Origin: Silicimonas sp. | Lineage (GTDB): Bacteria; Pseudomonadota; Alphaproteobacteria; Rhodobacterales; Rhodobacteraceae | Direction of reading: 5' to 3' | DNA: 64,000 bases | Assembly: GCA_022820365.1 (NCBI GenBank) | Contig: JAJEFO010000077.1 | Location: 40,336-104,335 of the forward strand | In this document: piece by piece, positions 56,507 to 64,000 of the stretch | Layout of the letters: each line of letters begins with the position of its first letter | Position numbering within the stretch: the first letter of the stretch is position 1 | The notes under the pieces: generated by a model | Told to the model about the DNA's origin: nothing | Seen by the model: only the letters and a program-made list of their open reading frames with translations | The model's database searches: none | Position numbers and translations under genes: made by a program

Positions 56507-57355
56507 ATGTTTCCGAGACCAATCGAGTCCACCGCCCGGACAACGCAAGCTGCCTACAAGACGCTTCTGCCGATCGCGCTGCTGATGTGGCTGGCACCGC
56601 TGCTCGCGGTCGCGGTCTTCTCGATCAAGCCGGATGCCGACTTTACGACCGGAAACTACTGGGGAATTCCCTCCACCTTCGAGGGCCTGACCAACTACGG
56701 CAAGGTCTTCCTCGAAAGCGATATGCCACGCTACCTCCTGAACTCCGTCTTCATCACGGTGCCGACGGTGATCGGGGCGGTCGCGCTGTCGTCAATGACG
56801 GGCTTCGCCCTCGGCATCTACAAGTTCCGCGCCAATCTCTGGATATTCTTCATGTTTGTCGCGGGCAATTTCGTGCCGTTCCAGATTCTCATGGTACCGG
56901 TGCGGGACCTCACGCTGGACATGGGCCTCTACAACACGAAGACGGGTCTCGTCCTCTTTCACATCGCGTTCCAGACTGGGTTCTGCACTCTGTTCATGCG
57001 CAACTTCATCCGCGCGCTGCCCTTCCCGCTCATCGAGGCGGCCCGGGTTGAGGGCGTTGCCGAATGGCGGATTTTCTGGTTCGTTGTCCTGCCGCTGATG
57101 AAGCCGGCCCTGGCCGCTCTGTCGGTGCTGATATTCACCTTCATCTGGAACGACTATTTCTGGGCGGTCGTGCTGACGCAGGGACCCGAGAGCCAGCCCG
57201 TCACCGCCGGCATCACGTCCTTCAATGCCCAGTATCGCGCCGCCTATCACCTGATGAGCGCAGGCTCGATCGTCGCGGCCCTGCCGCCGGTCCTGATGTT
57301 TTTCCTGATGCAAAGGCACTTCATTGCCGGTCTCACGCTTGGCGCCGTCAAGTAA
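56507..57355 (+). CDS. carbohydrate ABC transporter permease 2 (GH36-linked)
   Basis: 282 residues. Six helices and the EAA loop IEAARVEGVAEWRIFWFVVLPLMKPALAAL. Conserved features: PSTFEGLTNYGKVF and IFTFIWNDYFWAVVLTQG typical of MalG/UgpE-type permeases. Its stop TAA at 57353-57355 shares its last base with the ATG of the GH36 gene (TAATG). Confidence 0.93.
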   Translation: MFPRPIESTARTTQAAYKTLLPIALLMWLAPLLAVAVFSIKPDADFTTGNYWGIPSTFEGLTNYGKVFLESDMPRYLLNSVFITVPTVIGAVALSSMTGFALGIYKFRANLWIFFMFVAGNFVPFQILMVPVRDLTLDMGLYNTKTGLVLFHIAFQTGFCTLFMRNFIRALPFPLIEAARVEGVAEWRIFWFVVLPLMKPALAALSVLIFTFIWNDYFWAVVLTQGPESQPVTAGITSFNAQYRAAYHLMSAGSIVAALPPVLMFFLMQRHFIAGLTLGAVK

Positions 57356-59436
57356 TGCACGCATGGAGACTCGACGACGGCCACCAAACCGTGGTTCTGG
57401 CCGCACGCGGGAATCGCCTGCCTGAAGTCATCTACTGGGGCGCCGCCCTGCCCGAGTCAGAAAGCCTGGACGCCCTCGTTGAAGCGAGCGACCTCGACGT
57501 CACGGGCGGCATGCTGGACGAAAATCCCGATCTCTCGATCTGCCCGGAAACGGCCCGCACCTTTCCGGGACAGCCCGGCTTGATCGCGCATGCCGTCGAC
57601 GGCACGCCGATCCATGGAACCTTGCTGCTTGATTCTGCAAACGCCGACGACGACCGCATCGACCTGACCTATCGCGATGAGGCGAACGGAATGACTTATC
57701 TGGCGTCCCTTGCCATGGATTCCGCAACCCGTGTCATCACGGCGTCATCCAGGCTTAGGTCGGACAAGCCGATCCGCGTGCTCTGGCTGGCGGCACCAGT
57801 CATGCCTGCCGCACAGCATTCGGACGAGATGATCGACGTTTCGGGCCGTTGGTGCGGCGAGTTCCAACTGAACCGCACGCCATGGATTCCGGGCATACGC
57901 CTCCGCGAGAACCGCACGGGGCGATCCGGTCACGAGCACTTTCCGGGGCTGTTCGTACCTGCACGTGGCGCAACAAACACCCAAGGCGAGGCATGGGCGT
58001 TTCACTACGGCTGGTCCGGCGGGCACCGCATGGTGGCCGAGGAACTCCCGGACGGGCGACGACAGGTCCAGTTCGGACACGCCACGGGAATTGATTCAAG
58101 GCCTGGCCTGGAATTCGTAACGGCGCCACTCTATCTCGCCTACTCCCGAACCGGGTTGAACGGATGTGCGGTGTCATTCCAGCGCCACGTCCGAGACCAC
58201 GTCGTGACCTGGCCAAAGCCTGAGCGCCCACGCCCCTTGCACTACAATTGCTGGGAGGCCGTCTACTTCGACCACAAGCCGGAAGTGCTCAAGGACATTG
58301 CGGGTCACGCCGCTCGGCTTGGTGCGGAGCGATTCGTGCTCGACGACGGCTGGTTCGACGCGCGCAATGACGACACCAGTTCGATTCCGGACTGGGATGT
58401 TGACCGACGCAAGTTCCCGGATGGCCTGGATCCTCTCATCAAACACGTCCACGGCCTCGGCATGACGTTCGGCATCTGGTTCGAACCGGAAATGATCAAC
58501 CCCGACAGCGGCGTCTATCGGAAGCACCCGGACTGGGCATTCGGACCAAGCGATCAGATTCTCGGGCGCCAGCAGATGGCGCTCGACATGTCGAACGCGG
58601 CTGTACGCGAACACGCGTTCGCGAAAATCTCCGCAATCCTCAACGCCCACGACATCGACTACATCAAGTGGGACCACAATCGCGTCCTGCCGGTCCCCGA
58701 TCACGCGCAGGCCAAAGGAACACACGTCCTGATGGGTCGGCTTCGCGAGGCATTTCCCGACGTCGAGATCGAAACCTGTGCCTCGGGCGGCGGCCGACTC
58801 GACCTGGGCATCCTCTCGCACACACAGCGGGCATGGCTTTCGGATTCGAATGATGCCCTGGAGCGCCTTGCCATGCAGCACAACGCCGCGCTCTTCCTCC
58901 CGGCAGCCGTGACCGGCAGCCATGTCGGGCCTCGAATCAGCCACACGAGCGGCCGGAGCCTTGACATCCGATTCCGGGCCTGGGTTGCAGCGAGCCGGCA
59001 CATGGGCATCGAGATGGATCCCCGCGAATTGACCGAAGACGAAACGGAAGTTCTCGCAAAGGTCATTGCATGGTGGAAGAGCAATCGCGACTGGATGATG
59101 CGGGCAGACATCCTGCGCCTCGACAACGCGGACCCGGCAATCATTGCCGAGATGCACATCTCGACAGACCGCTCCCGCTTTGCTGCCTTCATCGGCAAGT
59201 CGGCGACATCTGCCCAGATCCTGCCCCGCCCGATCCGCCTCGCGGATCTCGACCCGAATGCGTCCTATAGGGTCGAGCTTGCCAACCGCGACGACACGGT
59301 TCGGCTCTCACGCGGCAACATGGCGCTGAAGGGCAGTCCCCTCATGCTCTCAGGACGCTTCCTCGTCTCCAAGGGCCTCGCGCTTCCCTGGAGCTATCCG
59401 GCATCCCTCTGGGTCATCGAGGGATCACGCCTCTGA
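57355..59436 (+). CDS. alpha-galactosidase, GH36
   Basis: 693 residues from ATG 57355 (TAATG overlap with the permease). The N-terminal beta-supersandwich domain precedes a (beta/alpha)8 barrel with the GH36 signature. LHYNCWEAVYFDH and FVLDDGWFDARNDD come first, then the nucleophile Asp440 in DIDYIKWDHNR, ETCASGGGRLD, and the acid/base Asp497 in LSDSNDALER. No signal peptide, so it works in the cytosol on an imported alpha-galactoside such as melibiose, raffinose or galactosylglycerol. Last gene of the second sugar operon. Confidence 0.94.
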   Translation: MHAWRLDDGHQTVVLAARGNRLPEVIYWGAALPESESLDALVEASDLDVTGGMLDENPDLSICPETARTFPGQPGLIAHAVDGTPIHGTLLLDSANADDDRIDLTYRDEANGMTYLASLAMDSATRVITASSRLRSDKPIRVLWLAAPVMPAAQHSDEMIDVSGRWCGEFQLNRTPWIPGIRLRENRTGRSGHEHFPGLFVPARGATNTQGEAWAFHYGWSGGHRMVAEELPDGRRQVQFGHATGIDSRPGLEFVTAPLYLAYSRTGLNGCAVSFQRHVRDHVVTWPKPERPRPLHYNCWEAVYFDHKPEVLKDIAGHAARLGAERFVLDDGWFDARNDDTSSIPDWDVDRRKFPDGLDPLIKHVHGLGMTFGIWFEPEMINPDSGVYRKHPDWAFGPSDQILGRQQMALDMSNAAVREHAFAKISAILNAHDIDYIKWDHNRVLPVPDHAQAKGTHVLMGRLREAFPDVEIETCASGGGRLDLGILSHTQRAWLSDSNDALERLAMQHNAALFLPAAVTGSHVGPRISHTSGRSLDIRFRAWVAASRHMGIEMDPRELTEDETEVLAKVIAWWKSNRDWMMRADILRLDNADPAIIAEMHISTDRSRFAAFIGKSATSAQILPRPIRLADLDPNASYRVELANRDDTVRLSRGNMALKGSPLMLSGRFLVSKGLALPWSYPASLWVIEGSRL

Positions 59437-59445
59437 AGCGCGCAG

Positions 59446-59460
59446 CGGGCCTCCGGCCCG
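59446..59460 (+). terminator. short GC hairpin after the GH36 gene
   Basis: CGGGCC (59446-59451) and GGCCCG (59455-59460) pair around TCC, ten bases beyond the stop. No U run; weak evidence for termination between the convergent GH36 and trpA genes. Confidence 0.3.
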
Positions 59461-59530
59461 AAACGCCCTGAACGTCGATTTCGTGCATTGTCTCGGGGCA
59501 GTCTTGGATGTCGTGAATGCACGGCACGCT

Positions 59531-60322
59531 TCACGCCGAATGGGCGCCGTCAGCAAGCTTCCTAATGAAATCGAGCACCTCCGCAGGCGGTCGCCCCTTT
59601 CCGACGAGATCGACGATTGCGGACCCAACGACTGCACCGTCCGCGATGCGGGCGATTTCGCGACCAGCATCCGGCGTCTTGATTCCGAACCCAACCACGA
59701 CCGGCAGGTCCGTCACGGCCTTTATCCTGTCCACCTCCGGGCCGACTTCGCCGGCAACTGCGTTGGCCGCGCCAGTAATTCCGGTGATCGAGACATAGTA
59801 GACGAACCCGGACGTGTTCTGCATGACCTTTGGCAAACGCCGCTCGTCGGTGGTCGGCGTGGCAAGCCGGATGAAGTTCAGCCCTGCTTCCTGCGCCGGA
59901 ATGCAGAGCTCATCGTCCTCTTCGGGAGGCAAGTCAACGATAATCAGGCCATCCACGCCGGCAGCCTTTGCATCGCGCAAGAAAGGCTCCACACCATGAT
60001 TCATGATCGGGTTGTAATACCCCATCAGGACGATCGGCGCCTCGTCCTCATCCTCACGAAACGCCTGAACAAGGGCCAGTGTCTTCTTGAGCGTCTGCCC
60101 AGCAGCCAGGGCACGCTGTCCTGCTAGCTGAATCACCGGCCCGTCCGCCATCGGATCGGTGAACGGCAGGCCCAGCTCGATCACGTCGACTCCAGCACCG
60201 GGCAGGCCCTTCAGTATTTCAAGCGACGATTCAAAGTCGGGATCCCCCGCCATCACGTAGGCGACGAAGGCCTTTCGGCCCTCCGCCCTCAGGGCCGCGA
60301 AACGGGCATCAATCCGGGTCAT
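59531..60322 (-). CDS. trpA: tryptophan synthase alpha chain
   Basis: 263 residues. Catalytic Glu49 in [11 protein letters not shown] and Asp60 in DPMADG are in place, followed by [24 protein letters not shown] and the phosphate-binding GFGIKTPD and IVDLVGKGR loops. The enzyme splits indole-3-glycerol phosphate to indole and G3P and channels indole to TrpB. trpB is not adjacent on this window, so the two subunit genes are separated, or trpB lies elsewhere. It is convergent with GH36. Confidence 0.97.
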   Translation of the reverse strand: MTRIDARFAALRAEGRKAFVAYVMAGDPDFESSLEILKGLPGAGVDVIELGLPFTDPMADGPVIQLAGQRALAAGQTLKKTLALVQAFREDEDEAPIVLMGYYNPIMNHGVEPFLRDAKAAGVDGLIIVDLPPEEDDELCIPAQEAGLNFIRLATPTTDERRLPKVMQNTSGFVYYVSITGITGAANAVAGEVGPEVDRIKAVTDLPVVVGFGIKTPDAGREIARIADGAVVGSAIVDLVGKGRPPAEVLDFIRKLADGAHSA

Positions 60323-60379
60323 GAAACCACTCCGTCAGTCCCGATCTCTGTGCACAATCAGCCAGGGAAGATCAATGCC

Positions 60380-60793
60380 TCAGGGCGCTTCTTCGCAGCC
60401 GAGCATCCAGCGCACGCCGTACCGGTCGGTCAGCATACCGAAACCCGCGCTCCAGAAGGTTGGTGCGAAAGGCATGGTGACTTCCCCGCCCTCCACGAGC
60501 CGATTGAAGGCAGTCTCTGCAGCTTCCTTCGTTTCGAGGTCCACCATAACGTTCGCCCCGGCCATCGGTTCTGATGGTCCCATGATGGAATCCGATCCCA
60601 TCAACTTGCCATCGGGAAAATTCACCTCGCAATGGGCCAGCCAACTCTTCTTTTCCTCGTCGATAGGAAACTCGGGCGGCATGTCGGCCGCCACAACAAC
60701 CATGCCCAATTCGCCACCCAAGATGTCTGCGTATGTCGTCATCGCCTCCCGGCACAGGCCGTCGTTGAAGAACAGGTACGGTGAAAGCTGCAT
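60380..60793 (-). CDS. VOC-family protein (PhnB/glyoxalase-like)
   Basis: 137 residues from ATG 60793. The fold pattern is two beta-alpha-beta-beta-beta modules: LSPYLFFNDGLCREAMTTYADILGG at the start, VNFPDGKLMGSDS, and VTMPFAPTFWSAGFGMLTDRYGVRWML at the end. That end is the PhnB-type 3-demethylubiquinone methyltransferase-like motif. Members of this group are often of unknown activity. It lies between trpA (57 bases downstream on the same strand) and the divergent ychF. Confidence 0.88.
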   Translation of the reverse strand: MQLSPYLFFNDGLCREAMTTYADILGGELGMVVVAADMPPEFPIDEEKKSWLAHCEVNFPDGKLMGSDSIMGPSEPMAGANVMVDLETKEAAETAFNRLVEGGEVTMPFAPTFWSAGFGMLTDRYGVRWMLGCEEAP

Positions 60794-60890
60794 AATGTAT
60801 CCTCCGTTGATTTGGATCCACCTTAGCACATCTTGCGCGGAATGCAGGTGCCGGATATTGCCCCGTGACGACACGCGAGGGGAATGCATC

Positions 60891-61988
60891 GTGGGCTTCA
60901 GAACCGGGATTGTGGGACTGCCGAACGTGGGCAAGTCCACCCTTTTCAACGCTCTCACCAGAACCGCTGCGGCGCAGGCCGCGAACTTCCCGTTCTGTAC
61001 GATTCAGCCCAATGTCGGGGAGGTCGCCGTGCCGGATGATCGCCTTCCCAGACTGGCGGAAATCGCGAGAAGCCGGGACGTGCTTCCAGCCCGGATGACC
61101 TTCGTTGACATCGCCGGCCTCGTGAAAGGTGCATCAAGGGGCGAAGGTCTCGGCAACCAGTTCCTGGCCAGTATTCGGGAAGTCGATGCAATCGCGCATG
61201 TGCTGCGTTGCTTTGACGACACCGACGTGACCCATGTCGAAGGTCGCATCGACCCCTTGGCGGACTCAGGTACCGTAGACACCGAACTCATGCTCGCCGA
61301 TCTCGAATCAGTAGAAAGGCGCCTGCAGACCATTTCCCGCAAGGTGAGAGGCGGAGACAAGGAGGCCGTCACGCAGGAAGGCCTCCTTGTTGCTGCTAGG
61401 GCGGCCCTCGAATCGGGCCGACCGGCACGAACGGTCGAGGTTGCGGACGACAGCGCGAGCGCGTGGAAAATGCTGCAGCTGCTTACCGCGAAGCCCGTGC
61501 TCTATGTTTGCAATGTGTCGGAAGACGAGGCTGCAGACGGCAACGAACACTCCGCCGCCGTGGAGCGGATGGCTGCGGACCAGCATGCAGCGTCGGTCGT
61601 GATTTCAGCCAAGATCGAGGAAGACCTCAGTCAGCTTGAGCCTGAAGAGGCAGCGATGTTCCTCGCGGAAATGCGCCTGGATGAACCTGGCCTGGACCGC
61701 TTGGTGCGTGCAGGCTACGAACTCTTGAATTTGCAGACCTTCTTCACGGCCAACCCCAATGAGGCACGCGCATGGACCGTGCGAAAGGGCGCGTACGCCC
61801 ATCAGGCGGCCGGAGTCGTCCACAGCGACTTCGAGAAGGGTTTCATTCGAGCCGAAACAGTAAGCTTCGCTGAGTACGTTGAACTTGGCGGAGAAAGTGG
61901 TGCACGCGATGCCGGAAAGCTGCGTGCCGAAGGCAGGAACTATGTTGTCAGGGAAGGCGATGTGTTGCATTTCCTGCATTCGGCGTAG
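60891..61988 (+). CDS. ychF: redox-regulated ATPase YchF
   Basis: 365 residues from GTG 60891, with GAGGGG at the usual distance; the long upstream in-frame extension covers the VOC gene on the other strand. The Obg-type P-loop is GIVGLPNVGKSTLFNAL, FPFCTIQPNVGEV is the switch region and FVDIAGLVKGASRGEGLGNQFLASI the G3 part. The specificity loop is atypical (YVCNVSEDEAAD in place of NKxD), as expected for the ATP-preferring YchF. The C-terminal TGS domain ends EGDVLHFLHSA. It binds ribosomes and negatively affects stress responses in E. coli. Confidence 0.96.
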   Translation: MGFRTGIVGLPNVGKSTLFNALTRTAAAQAANFPFCTIQPNVGEVAVPDDRLPRLAEIARSRDVLPARMTFVDIAGLVKGASRGEGLGNQFLASIREVDAIAHVLRCFDDTDVTHVEGRIDPLADSGTVDTELMLADLESVERRLQTISRKVRGGDKEAVTQEGLLVAARAALESGRPARTVEVADDSASAWKMLQLLTAKPVLYVCNVSEDEAADGNEHSAAVERMAADQHAASVVISAKIEEDLSQLEPEEAAMFLAEMRLDEPGLDRLVRAGYELLNLQTFFTANPNEARAWTVRKGAYAHQAAGVVHSDFEKGFIRAETVSFAEYVELGGESGARDAGKLRAEGRNYVVREGDVLHFLHSA

Positions 61989-62053
61989 GCGGGCCTGCTT
62001 TCCGACGGTCCGTTCCGGGCCGACCTGTCGACGCAGACATCCAAGGAGTGCCC

Positions 62054-62632
62054 ATGCCCGCATCCCGTCCCGAAGTGCTGAAATTTCTCGAAACGCGCCG
62101 GTCGCGTCCTGCGAAGACACTCGCGGCCCCGGCACCTGACCGCGACTCGCTTCGCCAACTGCTCACCGTCGCCGCCCGATCTCCCGATCACGGGAAGCTG
62201 GAGCCCTGGCGCTTCCTTGTCCTGGAGAAGGAGGCGCTTGAGCGACTTGCCTCGACGCTTCCCGTCAGGGGAGAGGAACTTGGGATCGAGCCGGAAAAGA
62301 TCGCCAAGTCGGTGGACGAGTATTCACGCTCGCTCCTCGCCGTGGCCGTGGTTGCATGCCCAAAGCCTTCCGAGAAGATTCCTGAAATCGAACAGACCCT
62401 GTCAGCCGGTGCCGTCTGCATGCAACTCCTGAATGCGTGTCTCGCTGCCGGGTGGGGAGCGAACTGGCTTACTGGCTGGGCTTGCCATGATCGCGACTGG
62501 CGGGAGCGGCATCTTGGACTCGAACCCGGCGAGTGGATTGCCGGCATCATTCATGTCGGCAGCGAGACAAGCGCTCCGCCGGATCGCCCGCGGCCCGACC
62601 TCGACGCGATCACCGAATGGGTGGCATCCTGA
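62054..62632 (+). CDS. nitroreductase-family protein
   Basis: 192 residues from ATG 62054, with AAGGAG five bases upstream. The FMN-binding pattern FLETRRSRPAKTLA, LLTVAARSPDHGKLEPWRFLVL and AVCMQLLNACLAAGWGANWLTG is that of the YdjA-like nitroreductase subgroup. These reduce nitro or quinone compounds with NAD(P)H and usually form dimers. The 3' end overlaps the next gene by 16 bases. Confidence 0.93.
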   Translation: MPASRPEVLKFLETRRSRPAKTLAAPAPDRDSLRQLLTVAARSPDHGKLEPWRFLVLEKEALERLASTLPVRGEELGIEPEKIAKSVDEYSRSLLAVAVVACPKPSEKIPEIEQTLSAGAVCMQLLNACLAAGWGANWLTGWACHDRDWRERHLGLEPGEWIAGIIHVGSETSAPPDRPRPDLDAITEWVAS

Positions 62633-63309
62633 TTCCGAAGGCATTTCTGGCTGCCCTCGGCCAGATTCGGGATCCCCGGTTTCGCACCGTGCTTGCGAAA
62701 GGTCTGCTGCTGACGATCCTGTTTCTGTTCATGTTCTACGTCGCAGTCTTGTGTGTCCTGCATTGGGTTCTTCCAGATGTGATCGCGTTGCCCTGGCTGG
62801 GCGAGATTTCCGTTCCCCGCCAATTCGTTTCCCTGGGGTCATTCCTTGTCATGGCGGTGCTCTCGACATTCTTGATGGTACCCGTCGCCGCCGCGTTCAC
62901 CGGCATTTTCCTCGACGATGTGGCCGACGCGGTCGAGGCCAGGCACTACCCCATGCTCTCCCCCGCTCCGCGCATCGGATTGATGGACGGCCTGAGGGCA
63001 TCGATCGGCTTTCTGGGCATCGTGCTCGTCGCCAATCTCGTGGCCCTCGTACTGTACTTCACGCCGCTTTCGCCGCTTGTCTTTTTCGGGCTGAACGGCT
63101 TCCTGCTTGGGCGCGAGTACTTCCGGGTGATCGCCGTACGGCGCTTGGGACGGAGGGATGCCGGGCGCTTATTCCGACAACATCTCCCTGTGATCTGGAT
63201 CACGGGCGCGCTGATGGCCATGCTGCTAACGGTACCGCTGTTCAATCTCCTGATTCCGGTTCTGGGTGCCGCGACCTTCACGCACATCTATCACGAACTC
63301 GCCTCCTGA
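62617..63309 (+). CDS. EI24/CysZ-like membrane protein
   Basis: 230 residues from ATG 62617, overlapping the nitroreductase end by 16 bases. Four to six hydrophobic segments are seen: LLLTILFLFMFYVAVLCVLHW, FLVMAVLSTFLMVPVAAAF, FLGIVLVANLVALVLYF and ITGALMAMLLTVPLFNLLI. The loop FLDDVADAVEARHYPMLSP and LNGFLLGREYFRVIAVRRLG are typical of the EI24 domain. E. coli CysZ of this superfamily transports sulfate; in alphaproteobacteria the role is unproven. Confidence 0.85.
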   Translation: MGGILIPKAFLAALGQIRDPRFRTVLAKGLLLTILFLFMFYVAVLCVLHWVLPDVIALPWLGEISVPRQFVSLGSFLVMAVLSTFLMVPVAAAFTGIFLDDVADAVEARHYPMLSPAPRIGLMDGLRASIGFLGIVLVANLVALVLYFTPLSPLVFFGLNGFLLGREYFRVIAVRRLGRRDAGRLFRQHLPVIWITGALMAMLLTVPLFNLLIPVLGAATFTHIYHELAS

Positions 63310-63406
63310 GCGTGGGAAGCCACGCGCCGTCTGCGCCCGTTCGCAGACGAAGCCGAGATGGACCAAACGGTCGAATGTCAGTTCCGGAGGGGAAGCGGTC
63401 CCGAAG

Positions 63407-63694
63407 CTACCGGGAACTCTCGGCAGGCCCCATCCGGTCAAAGAAGTCGATATCCCTGACCGTGATTCCTCCCCAAAGTATGACGGAGGCAATCAGGGCC
63501 CAGATCACCACCGCCCATAGCGTGGTGATTTTCAGTTTGCGAAGCATGGAGAATGACGATGCCGGAGAGCCAGCATGCGTACCCTTAACGCTTTCGCCTA
63601 CGTCGCCCTGCGTCTTCAGGCGAATTGGCAGCACGACAAACAGGACCATGAACCAGACAACCGCAAGCAGAACAATGGCCGAAAGGACGCCCAT
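63407..63694 (-). CDS. DUF1467 membrane protein
   Basis: 95 residues from ATG 63694, overlapping the stop of the epimerase gene by one base. Two transmembrane helices (VLLAVVWFMVLFVVLPIRLK and ITTLWAVVIWALIASVILWGG) with a short polar loop are the pattern of DUF1467. It is regularly found next to methylmalonyl-CoA epimerase in Rhodobacterales. Function is unknown. Confidence 0.88.
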   Translation of the reverse strand: MGVLSAIVLLAVVWFMVLFVVLPIRLKTQGDVGESVKGTHAGSPASSFSMLRKLKITTLWAVVIWALIASVILWGGITVRDIDFFDRMGPAESSR

Positions 63695-64000
63695 CAGGCT
63701 TCTTCCAGCTCGATCAAGGTACCATTGAAGTCCTTTGGATGAAGAAACAGCACTGGCTTGCCGTGTGCCCCGATCTTCGGTTCCCCATCGCCCAAAACGC
63801 GTGCTCCAGCAGACCTCATTGCATCGGCCGCGACCTGGATGTCTTCGACCTCGTAGCACAAGTGATGGATGCCGCCGGATGGATTCCTTTCAAGGAAGCT
63901 CGCGATGGGCGAGTCATCACCCAATGGGTGAAGAAGCTCAATCATGGTATTTGGCAGCGTGATGAACACAACCGTGACACCGTGTTCTGGCTCATCTTGC
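63694..64000 (-). CDS. mce: methylmalonyl-CoA epimerase, 3' part
   Basis: The frame is open to the right edge of the window, so only the C-terminal 101 residues are seen; the GTG at 63969 is not the start. The stretch PEHGVTVVFITLPNTMIELL, followed by NPSGGIHHLCYEVEDIQ with the metal-binding His, and KPVLFLHPKDFNGTLIELEE with the second metal site, is typical of the enzyme. It converts (S)- to (R)-methylmalonyl-CoA in propionyl-CoA catabolism. The stop overlaps the DUF1467 start (ATGA type), so both are coupled. Confidence 0.94.
   Translation of the reverse strand, partial: QDEPEHGVTVVFITLPNTMIELLHPLGDDSPIASFLERNPSGGIHHLCYEVEDIQVAADAMRSAGARVLGDGEPKIGAHGKPVLFLHPKDFNGTLIELEEA

Noticed and set aside
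60321..60890. Extended start of ychF back to 60321
   Set aside because: The extension covers the minus-strand VOC gene; GTG 60891 with a good ribosome site gives the normal YchF N-terminus.

Overview
The window looks like chromosomal DNA of an aerobic, Gram-negative alphaproteobacterium, most likely Rhodobacterales or a close relative. The GC content is high and genes are dense on both strands. Several gene orders are typical of that group: lptF-lptG-lptD-surA-pdxA-rsmA; prfA-prmC-DUF4167; methylmalonyl-CoA epimerase next to a DUF1467 protein; and holC near lptF. I see no rRNA or tRNA gene, CRISPR array, prophage or complete insertion sequence. Taxonomy is inferred from gene content and order only.

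Layout. 1-2.4 kb: end of an MMPL/RND-type exporter, a LolA-like lipoprotein-sorting protein and a beta-barrel outer-membrane protein, probably one export system. 2.4-6.1 kb: an MscS channel, two NYN-domain (PIN-like RNase fold) genes and a small hypothetical. 6.5-8.5 kb: an IS110 remnant and a non-pyrrolysine MttB-family methyltransferase. 8.7-15.3 kb: guaA, two DMT exporters, an unassigned P-loop protein, metA (with Glu111, predicting an acetyltransferase) and a TetR regulator. 16-25.8 kb: a membrane-anchored aspartic protease, holC, then the tightly overlapping LPS/outer-membrane biogenesis operon lptF-lptG-lptD-surA-pdxA-rsmA. 25.8-28.9 kb: DUF4167-prmC-prfA on the minus strand. 29-30.7 kb: an AbiEi/AbiEii toxin-antitoxin module with a palindrome over its probable promoter. 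31-38.1 kb: mazG, a lone ferric-iron binding protein, nucleoside hydrolase, selO, another DMT exporter, a YceI protein and a Fur/Mur regulator. 38.2-42.5 kb: a ketosynthase-ACP-lpxD cluster and an L,D-transpeptidase. 42.7-45.3 kb: an amino-acid ABC permease and binding protein (no ATPase nearby) and a DUF882/YcbK-type enzyme.

45.4-59.4 kb is the most distinctive part. Two complete carbohydrate ABC uptake systems lie side by side, each with its own regulator and glycoside hydrolase. The first is LacI, then binding protein, two permeases, ATPase and a GH63/MGH1-like glycosidase. The second is IclR and ATPase on the minus strand, divergent from binding protein, two permeases and a GH36 alpha-galactosidase. 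Palindromes fitting the LacI and IclR families lie in the matching promoter regions. In both systems the binding-protein gene is followed by a perfect 9-bp GC-rich hairpin before the first permease. The arrangement suggests uptake of small glycosides followed by intracellular hydrolysis. A glycosyl-glycerate or glycosyl-glycerol osmolyte for the first and an alpha-galactoside for the second are hypotheses.

59.5-64 kb: trpA, a VOC protein, ychF, a nitroreductase, an EI24/CysZ-like membrane protein, a DUF1467 protein and the 3' part of methylmalonyl-CoA epimerase, which runs off the right edge. Functions are read from translated sequence motifs and neighbourhood; no database search was run.
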